Part shown: in pieces, positions 8,873-14,197 of the stretch
Layout of the letters: each line of letters opens with the position of its first letter
How positions within the stretch are numbered: the first letter of the stretch is position 1
From: Brevundimonas fontaquae
Lineage (GTDB): Bacteria > Pseudomonadota > Alphaproteobacteria > Caulobacterales > Caulobacteraceae
Assembly: GCF_017086445.1 (NCBI RefSeq)
Contig: NZ_CP070968.1
Coordinates: 1,488,001-1,552,000 of the forward strand
Direction: 5' to 3'
Length of the DNA stretch: 64,000 nt
Made by a program: the position numbers and the translations under genes
The notes under the pieces: model-generated
Seen by the model: only the letters and a program-made list of their open reading frames with translations
What the model was told of the DNA's origin: nothing
Databases searched by the model: none

Positions 8873-9252
8873 GCTTTCGTCTGTCCAGCCGGTCGCGGGC
8901 AAGGCTCGTCGGCGTGCATCCGGCCCTGATCGCGGTGGTTGAGGCGGCCATCGCCCGCACGGCCGTGGACTTCATGATCACCGAGGGACTGCGCACGGCC
9001 GAACGTCAGGCCGCCCTGGTCAAGGCCGGCGCCAGCCGCACGACGCGCTCGCGCCATCTGACGGGCCATGCCGTCGATGTCGCCGCCCTGGTCGAAGGGC
9101 AGATGCGCTGGGACTGGCCGCTGTATGGCCGGATCGCCGAGGCGTTCAAGGCGGCGGCGCGGGATCTCAAGACGCCGCTGATCTGGGGCGGGGACTGGAA
9201 GACGCTGCGGGACGGTCCGCATTTCGAGCTGGATCGAAAGGCCTTTCCATGA
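8869..9252 (+). CDS. M15-family peptidoglycan peptidase (endolysin type)
   Basis: 127 residues, the size of single-domain phage L-alanyl-D-glutamate or D-Ala-D-Ala-type peptidases. The metal-binding motif SRHLTGHAVDV (SxHxxGxAxD) and the distal His in GPHFEL are present, as is the family segment EGLRTAERQAALVKAGAS. There is no signal peptide, so delivery to peptidoglycan would need the upstream holin-like protein. Translationally coupled on both sides (ATGA). Confidence 0.86.
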   Translation: MSFRLSSRSRARLVGVHPALIAVVEAAIARTAVDFMITEGLRTAERQAALVKAGASRTTRSRHLTGHAVDVAALVEGQMRWDWPLYGRIAEAFKAAARDLKTPLIWGGDWKTLRDGPHFELDRKAFP

Positions 9253-9728
9253 GCGCCGGATCAATACTGCGGGCGCTGACGCCGCTCGGCTGGCTGGTGG
9301 CCGCTGCGACAGCGGTGGCGCTGGGGGTCGTGCTGCTGGGCGGGCTCGGCTTTCGCTGGGACCCGCTGAACCTGCAGCACAAGCGTCTGGGGGCCGCGCG
9401 CAATCAGGCGCGGGATGCGACCGCCGTGGCGGTGGCGCAGGCTGACGCCCGACGCATCGAAACCGAAGGCGCCGCGGCTCAGGCCCAGCGCGTCGATCAT
9501 TATCACCACATGACGGGGGCGGCGGACCGGGCGACCACGGCCGCTGTCGCCCAGGCCAGGAGCGCCGAAAATGCCGATCAACCCTTGGAGAACCGCCGCG
9601 CTGATCGCCTGCGCGACCATGACCGCGAACTGTGCCGCGTCGCCCCCGATCTCGACGGTTGCGCCGGCGCGACTGGTCTTGCCGGAGGCGGCGACACGTC
9701 CGTGCACGCTGGCGACCCTGCCGGCTGA
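9249..9728 (+). CDS. Inner-membrane spanin-like protein (Rz type)
   Basis: 159 residues. One N-terminal membrane span (~residues 13-34, WLVAAATAVALGVVLLGG) is followed by an Ala/Arg/Gln/Glu-rich helical region of coiled-coil character (~43-128) and a tail with paired cysteines (ELCRVAPDLDGC). This is the type II membrane plus periplasmic coiled coil layout of Rz inner spanins. An out-of-frame lipoprotein-like gene begins inside it at 9571, as in Rz/Rz1 pairs. ATGA overlap with the endolysin. Assignment is by architecture and context, not by a specific motif. Confidence 0.72.
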   Translation: MSAGSILRALTPLGWLVAAATAVALGVVLLGGLGFRWDPLNLQHKRLGAARNQARDATAVAVAQADARRIETEGAAAQAQRVDHYHHMTGAADRATTAAVAQARSAENADQPLENRRADRLRDHDRELCRVAPDLDGCAGATGLAGGGDTSVHAGDPAG

Positions 9729-9870
9729 AGCGACGGCCGGCGATCTGGACGCGGCCTATCTGCTGCGCGGCGCCCAGATCGTGGCCTGCGACGGGGCGCG
9801 GCGACTGGCGGTCGATACCCTGTTGGCCGAACGCGCGATGCAGGACGCGCAGTTGCGACGCCGCGACTGA
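9571..9870 (+). CDS. Outer-membrane spanin-like lipoprotein (Rz1 type), overlapping Rz
   Basis: 99 residues in the +1 frame relative to the Rz-like gene, overlapping its last 158 bp. A strong ribosome site (AGGAG at 9558-9562) sits 8 nt before the ATG. The N-terminus has a short hydrophobic stretch with two candidate lipidation cysteines: Cys14 in LIAC (good lipobox, but a short signal) and Cys21 in TANC (atypical -1 Asn). The stretch after it, ASPPISTVAPARLVLPEAA, is Pro-rich as in Rz1 proteins. Probably the outer spanin. Confidence 0.65.
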   Translation: MPINPWRTAALIACATMTANCAASPPISTVAPARLVLPEAATRPCTLATLPAEATAGDLDAAYLLRGAQIVACDGARRLAVDTLLAERAMQDAQLRRRD

Positions 9871-9888
9871 CGCCCTGCAAAAACGACT

Positions 9889-9925
9889 CGGCAACTTCTG
9901 CCGCCTGGTGTGCAGGCTTGCCGGG
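9889..9925 (+). promoter_or_regulatory. Candidate FlbD (ftr) enhancer upstream of flagellin 1
   Basis: The inverted repeat CGGCA-N5-TGCCG at 9889-9903 is followed by a half-site TTGCCGGG at 9918-9925, about 100 bp upstream of the sigma-54 promoter. A matching arrangement lies upstream of flagellin 2. In Caulobacter, FlbD binds ftr enhancers at this distance. The identity is inferred from position and repetition between the two loci. Confidence 0.45.
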
Positions 9926-9996
9926 TTGTTTCGCAAACCGCCGAGATAAGTTCAATGAAATCAATGTCGGCGTCTGGCTGGCGTCGCATTTTGGAC

Positions 9997-10012
9997 TGGC
10001 CCCGCCCTTGCT
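9997..10012 (+). promoter_or_regulatory. Sigma-54 promoter of flagellin 1
   Basis: TGGCCC, 5-nt spacer, TTGCT. The invariant GG (9998-9999) and GC (10010-10011) are separated by exactly 10 nt, the -24/-12 rule. Transcription would start near 10022, just before the structured leader. Confidence 0.85.
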
Positions 10013-10021
10013 CTCCTGAAG

Positions 10022-10088
10022 ACCGAGCAAAACGCTCCTGACGCTAAAATGGCGTCGGACATCACACGAAGTGAACAGGACAGCCAAA
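10022..10088 (+). promoter_or_regulatory. Structured 5' leader of flagellin 1 (three hairpins)
   Basis: First copy of a leader found before four flagellin genes. Hairpin 1 is GAGC-AAAAC-GCTC (10025-10037). Hairpin 2 is GACGC/GCGTC around a TAAAATG loop (about 10040-10056). Hairpin 3 is CAC-GAA-GTG just before the ribosome site. This copy is the most divergent of the four. In Caulobacter, FlbT acts on a flagellin 5' UTR, so this is a plausible FlbT target (inference). Confidence 0.7.
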
Positions 10089-10904
10089 ATGGCTACGAGC
10101 ATCAATACGAACTACGGCGCAGCTGTCGCCCTGCAAAACCTCAATGCGACCAACGCCATGTTGGAGCGCACGCAAAACCGTGTCTCGACCGGCCTGAAAG
10201 TCGGCAGCGCCAAGGATAGCGGCGCCATCTACGCCATCGCCACAGGACAACGCGCCAACATGGGCGCCATGGATTCCGTGCGCGCCTCGCTGCAACGCGG
10301 CCAGTCGATCGTCGATGTGTCACTCGCGGCCGGCGATACGGTGACGGCGGCTCTGGAAGAAATGAAAGGGCTGGCCGTCAGCATCGCCGGTTCGACCGGC
10401 GCGACCCAGACCTCCTACCTGACCGAATTTCGCGCCCTGGGCGCCGAAATCACCTCCGCCCTGGCCGGCGCATCGTTCGATGGTGTGAACCTCTGGACCA
10501 ACGCCGCTGCGACCAATGTGATCAAGGATGTCAGCGGCGGCACCACGTCCGTCGGCTTCACGGTCGCCGGCGGCATGGCCGGCGACACCGCCATCACCAC
10601 CATCACCGACCAGTCCATCGCCGCCGGCGCGGCGACGACCGCTGCGGTGGACGCCGCCATCGCCAAGGTGACGGACGCTCTGTCGACGCTCGGCACCCAA
10701 TCCAAGTCGGTCAGCCGCCAGGTGACCTTCCTGAACAAGCTTCAGGATGCGACCGAAGCGGGCATCGGCAATCTGGTGGATGCCGACCTGGCCAAGGAAA
10801 GCGCCAAGCTGACCGCCCTGCAAACCAAGCAACAGCTGGGCGTGCAGGCGCTGTCGATCGCCAACCAGAGCAGCCAGACGCTGCTGAGCCTGTTCCGGAA
10901 CTAA
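10089..10904 (+). CDS. Flagellin (copy 1)
   Basis: 271-residue flagellin of the Caulobacter type, with D0/D1 helices and no large surface domain. The N-terminal block SINTNYGAAVALQNLN and TQNRVSTGLKV and the C-terminal block NLVDADLAKESAKLTALQTKQQLGVQALSIANQ are the polymerising ends. The variable centre contains VIKDVSGGTTSVGFTV. Start is the ATG at 10089; an in-frame upstream codon at 10071 lies inside the leader. It has its own sigma-54 promoter, and 272 bp separate it from copy 2. It differs from copies 2-4 in its ends (ATSINTN, FRN terminus). Confidence 0.95.
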   Translation: MATSINTNYGAAVALQNLNATNAMLERTQNRVSTGLKVGSAKDSGAIYAIATGQRANMGAMDSVRASLQRGQSIVDVSLAAGDTVTAALEEMKGLAVSIAGSTGATQTSYLTEFRALGAEITSALAGASFDGVNLWTNAAATNVIKDVSGGTTSVGFTVAGGMAGDTAITTITDQSIAAGAATTAAVDAAIAKVTDALSTLGTQSKSVSRQVTFLNKLQDATEAGIGNLVDADLAKESAKLTALQTKQQLGVQALSIANQSSQTLLSLFRN

Positions 10905-10926
10905 GCGACCGCGAGCGCACGCCCGG

Positions 10927-10942
10927 GTGATCCGCCGATCAC
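10927..10942. terminator. Short hairpin after flagellin 1
   Basis: GTGATC-cgcc-GATCAC, a 6-bp perfect stem 22 bp after the stop codon, without a clear T tract. A weak terminator or RNA end-protection element. Confidence 0.4.
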
Positions 10943-10968
10943 GCGTTCGATCTCGTTTTCACGCCGCC

Positions 10969-11016
10969 CGGCAAAATATGCCTAGCCACGCCAGCGGGTG
11001 GGTAGACTTTGCCGAG
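10969..11016 (+). promoter_or_regulatory. Candidate FlbD (ftr) enhancer upstream of flagellin 2
   Basis: CGGCA-N5-TGCC at 10969-10982 and the half-site TTGCCGAG at 11009-11016, about 110 bp before the sigma-54 promoter, mirror the element upstream of flagellin 1. The distance between the two parts is 11 bp longer here, one helical turn. Confidence 0.45.
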
Positions 11017-11028
11017 CATTGAAGAGGG

Positions 11029-11063
11029 TAAATCAATAGTAAATCATATAAATCAATAACTTA
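11029..11063 (+). promoter_or_regulatory. AT-rich TAAATCA repeats with a consensus IHF site
   Basis: Three TAAATCA copies start at 11029, 11040 and 11049, roughly one helical turn apart, in an otherwise GC-rich locus. The last extends into AATCAATAACTTA (11051-11063), a full match to WATCAA-N4-TTR. It lies 24 bp upstream of the -24 element, the usual place for IHF to bend DNA between enhancer and sigma-54 polymerase. Confidence 0.7.
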
Positions 11064-11086
11064 TCACGTTATCCGCTTGGCCGTTT

Positions 11087-11102
11087 TGGCCCGGCAATTG
11101 CT
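11087..11102 (+). promoter_or_regulatory. Sigma-54 promoter of flagellin 2
   Basis: TGGCCC, GGCAA spacer, TTGCT. GG (11088-11089) and GC (11100-11101) are 10 nt apart. Predicted start near 11112, immediately before the leader hairpins. Confidence 0.87.
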
Positions 11103-11111
11103 TCACACCAA

Positions 11112-11176
11112 CCGAGCAAAAAGCTCCCGTCGCCAAAAGGGCGCCGGAACTCACGAAGTGAAAAGGAGGGCCAGAA
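11112..11176 (+). promoter_or_regulatory. Structured 5' leader of flagellin 2 (three hairpins)
   Basis: GAGC-AAAAA-GCTC; then CCG/CGG and CGCC/GGCG stems with one T-C mismatch around an AAAAG loop; then TCAC-GAA-GTGA; then the ribosome site AAAAGGAGGG. Same order and spacing as leaders 3 and 4. Confidence 0.78.
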
Positions 11177-11920
11177 ATGCCCAGCATCAACACGAACTAC
11201 GGCGCCGCAGTCGCTCTGCAGAGCCTGAACAAGACCAACAGCGAGTTGGAGCGGACCCAGAACCGCATCAACACCGGCATGAAGGTGTCGTCGGCCAAGG
11301 ACAGCGGCGCGATCTTTTCCATCGCCACGGCCCAACGGGCGAACGCCTCTTCGCAAGACGCCGTCCGCGCCGGCTTGCAGCGCACCCAGTCGATCACCGA
11401 CGTGGCCCTGGCCGCCGGCGACACGATCACGAGCGCTCTGGAAGAAATGAAGGGCCTGGCTGTCAGCATCGCCGGAACGACGGCGGGTTCGGCGGCTGAA
11501 ACCTCCTACCTGGCCGAATACAATGCGCTGGGCCTGGAAATCACGTCGGCGATCGCCGGCGCGTCCTTCGACGGCGTCAACAGCCTGACCACGCCTCTGG
11601 GCGTGGCCGGCGTTACGGATGTCAGCGGCGGCGGCAAGGCGCGAGCCGACGCCACCACCGCCAAGGTCGACACCGCCATCGCCACCGTGACCGGCGCCCT
11701 GTCGACCCTGGGCACCCAGTCCAAGTCGTTGGGCCGTCAGATCACCTTCGTCAACAAGCTTCAGGACGCTCTTGAAGCCGGCGTGGGCAATCTGGTGGAC
11801 GCCGACCTGGCCAAGGAAAGCGCCAAGCTGACCGCCCTGCAGACCAAGCAACAGCTGGGCGTGCAAGCGCTGTCGATCGCCAACCAGGGCAGCTCAATCC
11901 TGCTGAGCCTCTTCCGCTAA
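11177..11920 (+). CDS. Flagellin (copy 2)
   Basis: 247 residues beginning PSINTNYGAAVALQSLNKTNSELERTQ. It is nearly identical to copy 4 over the first ~115 and last ~85 residues. The centre, from SLTTPLGVAGVTDVSGGGKAR, is specific. Strong ribosome site and sigma-54 promoter. It is probably the head of a transcription unit with copies 3 and 4, since no sigma-54 site is seen between them. Confidence 0.95.
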   Translation: MPSINTNYGAAVALQSLNKTNSELERTQNRINTGMKVSSAKDSGAIFSIATAQRANASSQDAVRAGLQRTQSITDVALAAGDTITSALEEMKGLAVSIAGTTAGSAAETSYLAEYNALGLEITSAIAGASFDGVNSLTTPLGVAGVTDVSGGGKARADATTAKVDTAIATVTGALSTLGTQSKSLGRQITFVNKLQDALEAGVGNLVDADLAKESAKLTALQTKQQLGVQALSIANQGSSILLSLFR

Positions 11921-11928
11921 GGCCCGGA

Positions 11929-11954
11929 GACCTCGTCGCCTCGGCGGCGGGGTC
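11929..11954 (+). terminator. Conserved hairpin between flagellins 2 and 3
   Basis: A 10-bp stem (GACCTCGTCG / CGGCGGGGTC with two G-U pairs) and a 6-nt loop CCTCGG, starting 8 bp after the stop codon. No T tract follows. A second copy lies after flagellin 3 with a U-G to C-G change, consistent with selected RNA structure. It may be a leaky terminator, processing site or 3'-end protector. Confidence 0.6.
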
Positions 11955-11970
11955 ATGGTCTTGAAACCCT

Positions 11971-12032
11971 GAGCAAAACGCTCCCGTCGCCAAAACGGCG
12001 TCGGCTGTCACGAAGTGAAAAGGAACGCCAAA
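11971..12032 (+). promoter_or_regulatory. Structured 5' leader of flagellin 3 (three hairpins)
   Basis: GAGC-AAAAC-GCTC; CCG-T-CGCC / GGCG-T-CGG around AAAAC (one T-T mismatch); TCAC-GAA-GTGA; ribosome site AAAAGGAA. There is no sigma-54 promoter directly upstream, so the leader must be reached by read-through or processing. Confidence 0.76.
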
Positions 12033-12851
12033 ATGGCGAGTGTGAACACAAACTACGGGGCTGCAGTCGCGCTGCAGAGCCTGAACAAGACCAACAGCGA
12101 GTTGGAGCGGACCCAAAACCGCATCAACACCGGAATGAAGGTGTCGTCGGCGAAGGACAGCGGGGCGATCTTCGCCATCGCCACGTCCCAGCGGGCGAGC
12201 GCCAGCGCTCAGGACTCGGTTCGCAGCTCGATCCAGCGCGGTCAATCCATCGTCGACGTGGCCCTGGCCGCCGGCGATACGATCACGTCCGCTCTGGAAG
12301 AGATGAAGGGCCTGGCCGTCAGCATCGCCGGTTCCACCGGCGCGGCGAAGACGTCCTATGAGAACGAGTTCGCGGCCCTGGGTCAGGAAATCAAGAGCGC
12401 GCTGGACGGCGCCAGCTTCGACGGGGTCAACCTGCTGAAGACGGCGTCCACGGGCGGTACGGCGGTCAACGTCCGTATCGGCACCGGCGCGACCGACACC
12501 AAGACGATCGGCATCGCCACCGATCTCAGCGCCAACACCGACCTGGCCAAGTTCACGGCGGCAACGCCAGCGGTCGCCGACTTCACCTCGGCGAACGTCG
12601 ATCTGGTCATGACGGCTGTCACCACGGCGCTGTCGACCTTGGGCACCCAGTCCAAGTCGCTGGGCCGCACCGTCAGCTTCGTCAACAAGCTTCAGGACTC
12701 TCTTGAAGCCGGCGTTGGCAATCTGGTGGACGCAGACCTGGCCAAGGAAAGCGCCCGACTGACCGCTCTGCAAACCAAGCAACAGCTGGGCGTGCAGGCG
12801 CTGTCGATCGCCAACCAAGGCAGCTCGATCCTGCTGAGCCTCTTCCGCTAA
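12033..12851 (+). CDS. Flagellin (copy 3)
   Basis: 272 residues, starting at the ATG at 12033 (ASVNTNYGAAVALQSLN). The ends match copies 2 and 4. The centre is longer, with a distinct stretch TASTGGTAVNVRIGTGATDTKTIGIAT. An in-frame codon at 12015 lies in the leader and is not used. The serine-rich helix SQRASASAQDSVRSSIQRG distinguishes it from its neighbours. Confidence 0.95.
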   Translation: MASVNTNYGAAVALQSLNKTNSELERTQNRINTGMKVSSAKDSGAIFAIATSQRASASAQDSVRSSIQRGQSIVDVALAAGDTITSALEEMKGLAVSIAGSTGAAKTSYENEFAALGQEIKSALDGASFDGVNLLKTASTGGTAVNVRIGTGATDTKTIGIATDLSANTDLAKFTAATPAVADFTSANVDLVMTAVTTALSTLGTQSKSLGRTVSFVNKLQDSLEAGVGNLVDADLAKESARLTALQTKQQLGVQALSIANQGSSILLSLFR

Positions 12852-12859
12852 GGCCCGGA

Positions 12860-12885
12860 GACCTCGCCGTTTCGGCGGCGGGGTC
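12860..12885 (+). terminator. Conserved hairpin between flagellins 3 and 4
   Basis: GACCTCGCCG / CGGCGGGGTC, 10 bp with one T-G pair and loop TTTCGG. Same position after the stop codon as the hairpin after flagellin 2, with no T tract. Confidence 0.6.
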
Positions 12886-12900
12886 GTGGCCTTGAACCCC

Positions 12901-12962
12901 GAGCAAAACGCTCACCCCGGCAAAACGCCGGGGCTCTCACGAAGTGAAAAGGAGGGCTAGAA
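12901..12962 (+). promoter_or_regulatory. Structured 5' leader of flagellin 4 (three hairpins)
   Basis: GAGC-AAAAC-GCTC; then CCCCGGC-AAAAC-GCCGGGG, a perfect 7-bp stem whose sequence differs on both sides from leaders 2 and 3 (compensatory change, same AAAAC loop); then TCAC-GAA-GTGA; ribosome site AAAAGGAGGG. Confidence 0.8.
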
Positions 12963-13700
12963 ATGCCCAGCATCAATACGAACTACGGCGCCGCAGTCGC
13001 TCTGCAGAGCCTCAACAAGACCAACAGCGAGTTGGAGCGGACCCAGAACCGCATCAACACCGGCATGAAGGTGTCGTCGGCCAAGGACAGCGGGGCGATT
13101 TTCTCCATCGCCACGTCCCAGCGCGCCGCCGCCTCTTCGCAAGACGCCGTCCGCGCCGGGTTGCAGCGCACTCAATCGATCACCGATGTGGCCCTGGCCG
13201 CCGGCGACACGATCACGAGCGCCCTGGAAGAGATGAAGGGTTTGGCCGTCAGCATCGCCGGTTCCACCGGCGCGGCCCAGACGTCCTACCTGGCTGAGTA
13301 CAACGCCCTGGGTACGGAAATCGCCTCGGCGATCTCCGGCGCGTCGTTCGACGGCGTCAACAGCCTGACCGCGCTGGGAGCCAACGCGGCGATCACCGCT
13401 GTGAACACCGGCAGCGTTGCAGCCGGCGACGCCACGACCGCCAACGTCGATGCGGCCATCACCGCCACGACCAGCGCCCTGTCGACCCTGGGCACCCAGT
13501 CCAAGTCGCTGGGCCGTCAGATCACCTTCGTCAACAAGCTTCAGGACGCTCTTGAAGCCGGCGTGGGCAATCTGGTGGACGCCGATCTGGCCAAGGAAAG
13601 CGCCAAGCTGACCGCCCTGCAAACCAAGCAACAGCTGGGTGTGCAGGCGCTGTCGATCGCCAACCAGGGCAGCTCGATCCTGCTGGGCCTGTTCCGCTAA
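12963..13700 (+). CDS. Flagellin (copy 4)
   Basis: 245 residues, PSINTNYGAAVALQSLN start. It is the closest relative of copy 2, differing mainly in the centre (TALGANAAITAVNTGSVAAGDATTANVD) and at LLGLFR versus LLSLFR at the end. Last gene of the tandem array, followed by a strong perfect hairpin. Confidence 0.95.
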   Translation: MPSINTNYGAAVALQSLNKTNSELERTQNRINTGMKVSSAKDSGAIFSIATSQRAAASSQDAVRAGLQRTQSITDVALAAGDTITSALEEMKGLAVSIAGSTGAAQTSYLAEYNALGTEIASAISGASFDGVNSLTALGANAAITAVNTGSVAAGDATTANVDAAITATTSALSTLGTQSKSLGRQITFVNKLQDALEAGVGNLVDADLAKESAKLTALQTKQQLGVQALSIANQGSSILLGLFR

Positions 13701-13706
13701 GACGCG

Positions 13707-13738
13707 CGGCCGGAACGGTTTCACGACCGTTCCGGCCG
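13707..13738 (+). terminator. Strong hairpin terminator ending the flagellin array
   Basis: Perfect 13-bp inverted repeat CGGCCGGAACGGT / ACCGTTCCGGCCG with a 6-nt loop, 6 bp after the stop codon of flagellin 4. The T-richness after it is modest (ATCGTTT). Confidence 0.8.
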
Positions 13739-13786
13739 ATCGTTTGACACTCTTGAGGGGCGCGAGCGATCGTCGCGCATGGAGCA

Positions 13787-14059
13787 ATGACGCAGAATGT
13801 CGAAAGAACAGTAAGCTTACCTCCGCCAATTCCCGAAGTCCCCGTCTCCGTTCGTCACGAGCCTGTGGCGAGGAACGACAATGAGGACGCCAGCCGCTAC
13901 CGCCTCACCATCGAAGCCGTTGGCGACCACCATTTCGTCTACAAGGTCCTGGACCGCGTGACGGGCGAGGTGATCCGGCAGCTTCCACGCGAAGAGGTGG
14001 AGAAGCTGAGCCGTGACCCGACCTATCGCGGGGGAAAATTGATCGATACAGCCGTCTGA
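13787..14059 (+). CDS. flaG: FlaG family flagellar protein
   Basis: 90 residues. The conserved FlaG core YKVLDRVTGEVIRQLPREEVEKL occupies residues ~48-70 after a Pro-rich disordered N-terminus. FlaG proteins influence filament length or assembly, and location between flagellin genes supports the call. The ATG at 13787 has GGAG 4-5 nt upstream. A small GCGCGA/TCGCGC inverted repeat lies just before it at 13760-13778. Confidence 0.85.
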   Translation: MTQNVERTVSLPPPIPEVPVSVRHEPVARNDNEDASRYRLTIEAVGDHHFVYKVLDRVTGEVIRQLPREEVEKLSRDPTYRGGKLIDTAV

Positions 14060-14116
14060 ACAGTCGGACGCTGAAATAGAAATGCCCGACGCCGCCGGCT
14101 TGCCGGACGGCGAAAT

Positions 14117-14162
14117 CATGGTTTCTGCGGCATTAACCATGTGATTACGACTCATGGTTAAT
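14117..14162. promoter_or_regulatory. Inverted pair of TTAACCAT motifs (CtrA-type) before the divergent flagellin
   Basis: ATTAACCATG (14132-14141) and CATGGTTAAT (14153-14162) form a perfect 10-bp inverted repeat with an 11-nt spacer. A third CATGGTT is at 14117-14123. TTAACCAT was reported as a CtrA-associated motif in Caulobacter. No sigma-54 promoter is seen here, unlike flagellins 1 and 2. Confidence 0.55.
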
Positions 14163-14197
14163 CGTGTAGGTCACAGAACGTCCGGGGGCTTGAAGCC

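Noticed and set aside
7021-9870. A complete prophage
   Set aside because: No integrase, repressor, terminase, portal, capsid or tail-tube gene within the window on either side of the cassette.
11751-12818. Long open frames antisense to the flagellins (for example 355 aa here, and 290 aa at 12957-13829)
   Set aside because: They mirror the flagellin codons on the other strand. High GC at third positions leaves few stops; the products are Gln/Arg/Gly-rich and repeat with each paralog.
10089-13700. Four repeated blocks about 0.9-1 kb apart looked at first like a repeat array
   Set aside because: They are paralogous flagellin genes with their leaders, not a CRISPR or mobile element.
14133-14162. 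A canonical full CtrA site (TTAA-N7-TTAA) near the fifth flagellin
   Set aside because: The second half reads ATTA or is out of spacing on both strands; only the TTAACCAT-type motif is supported.
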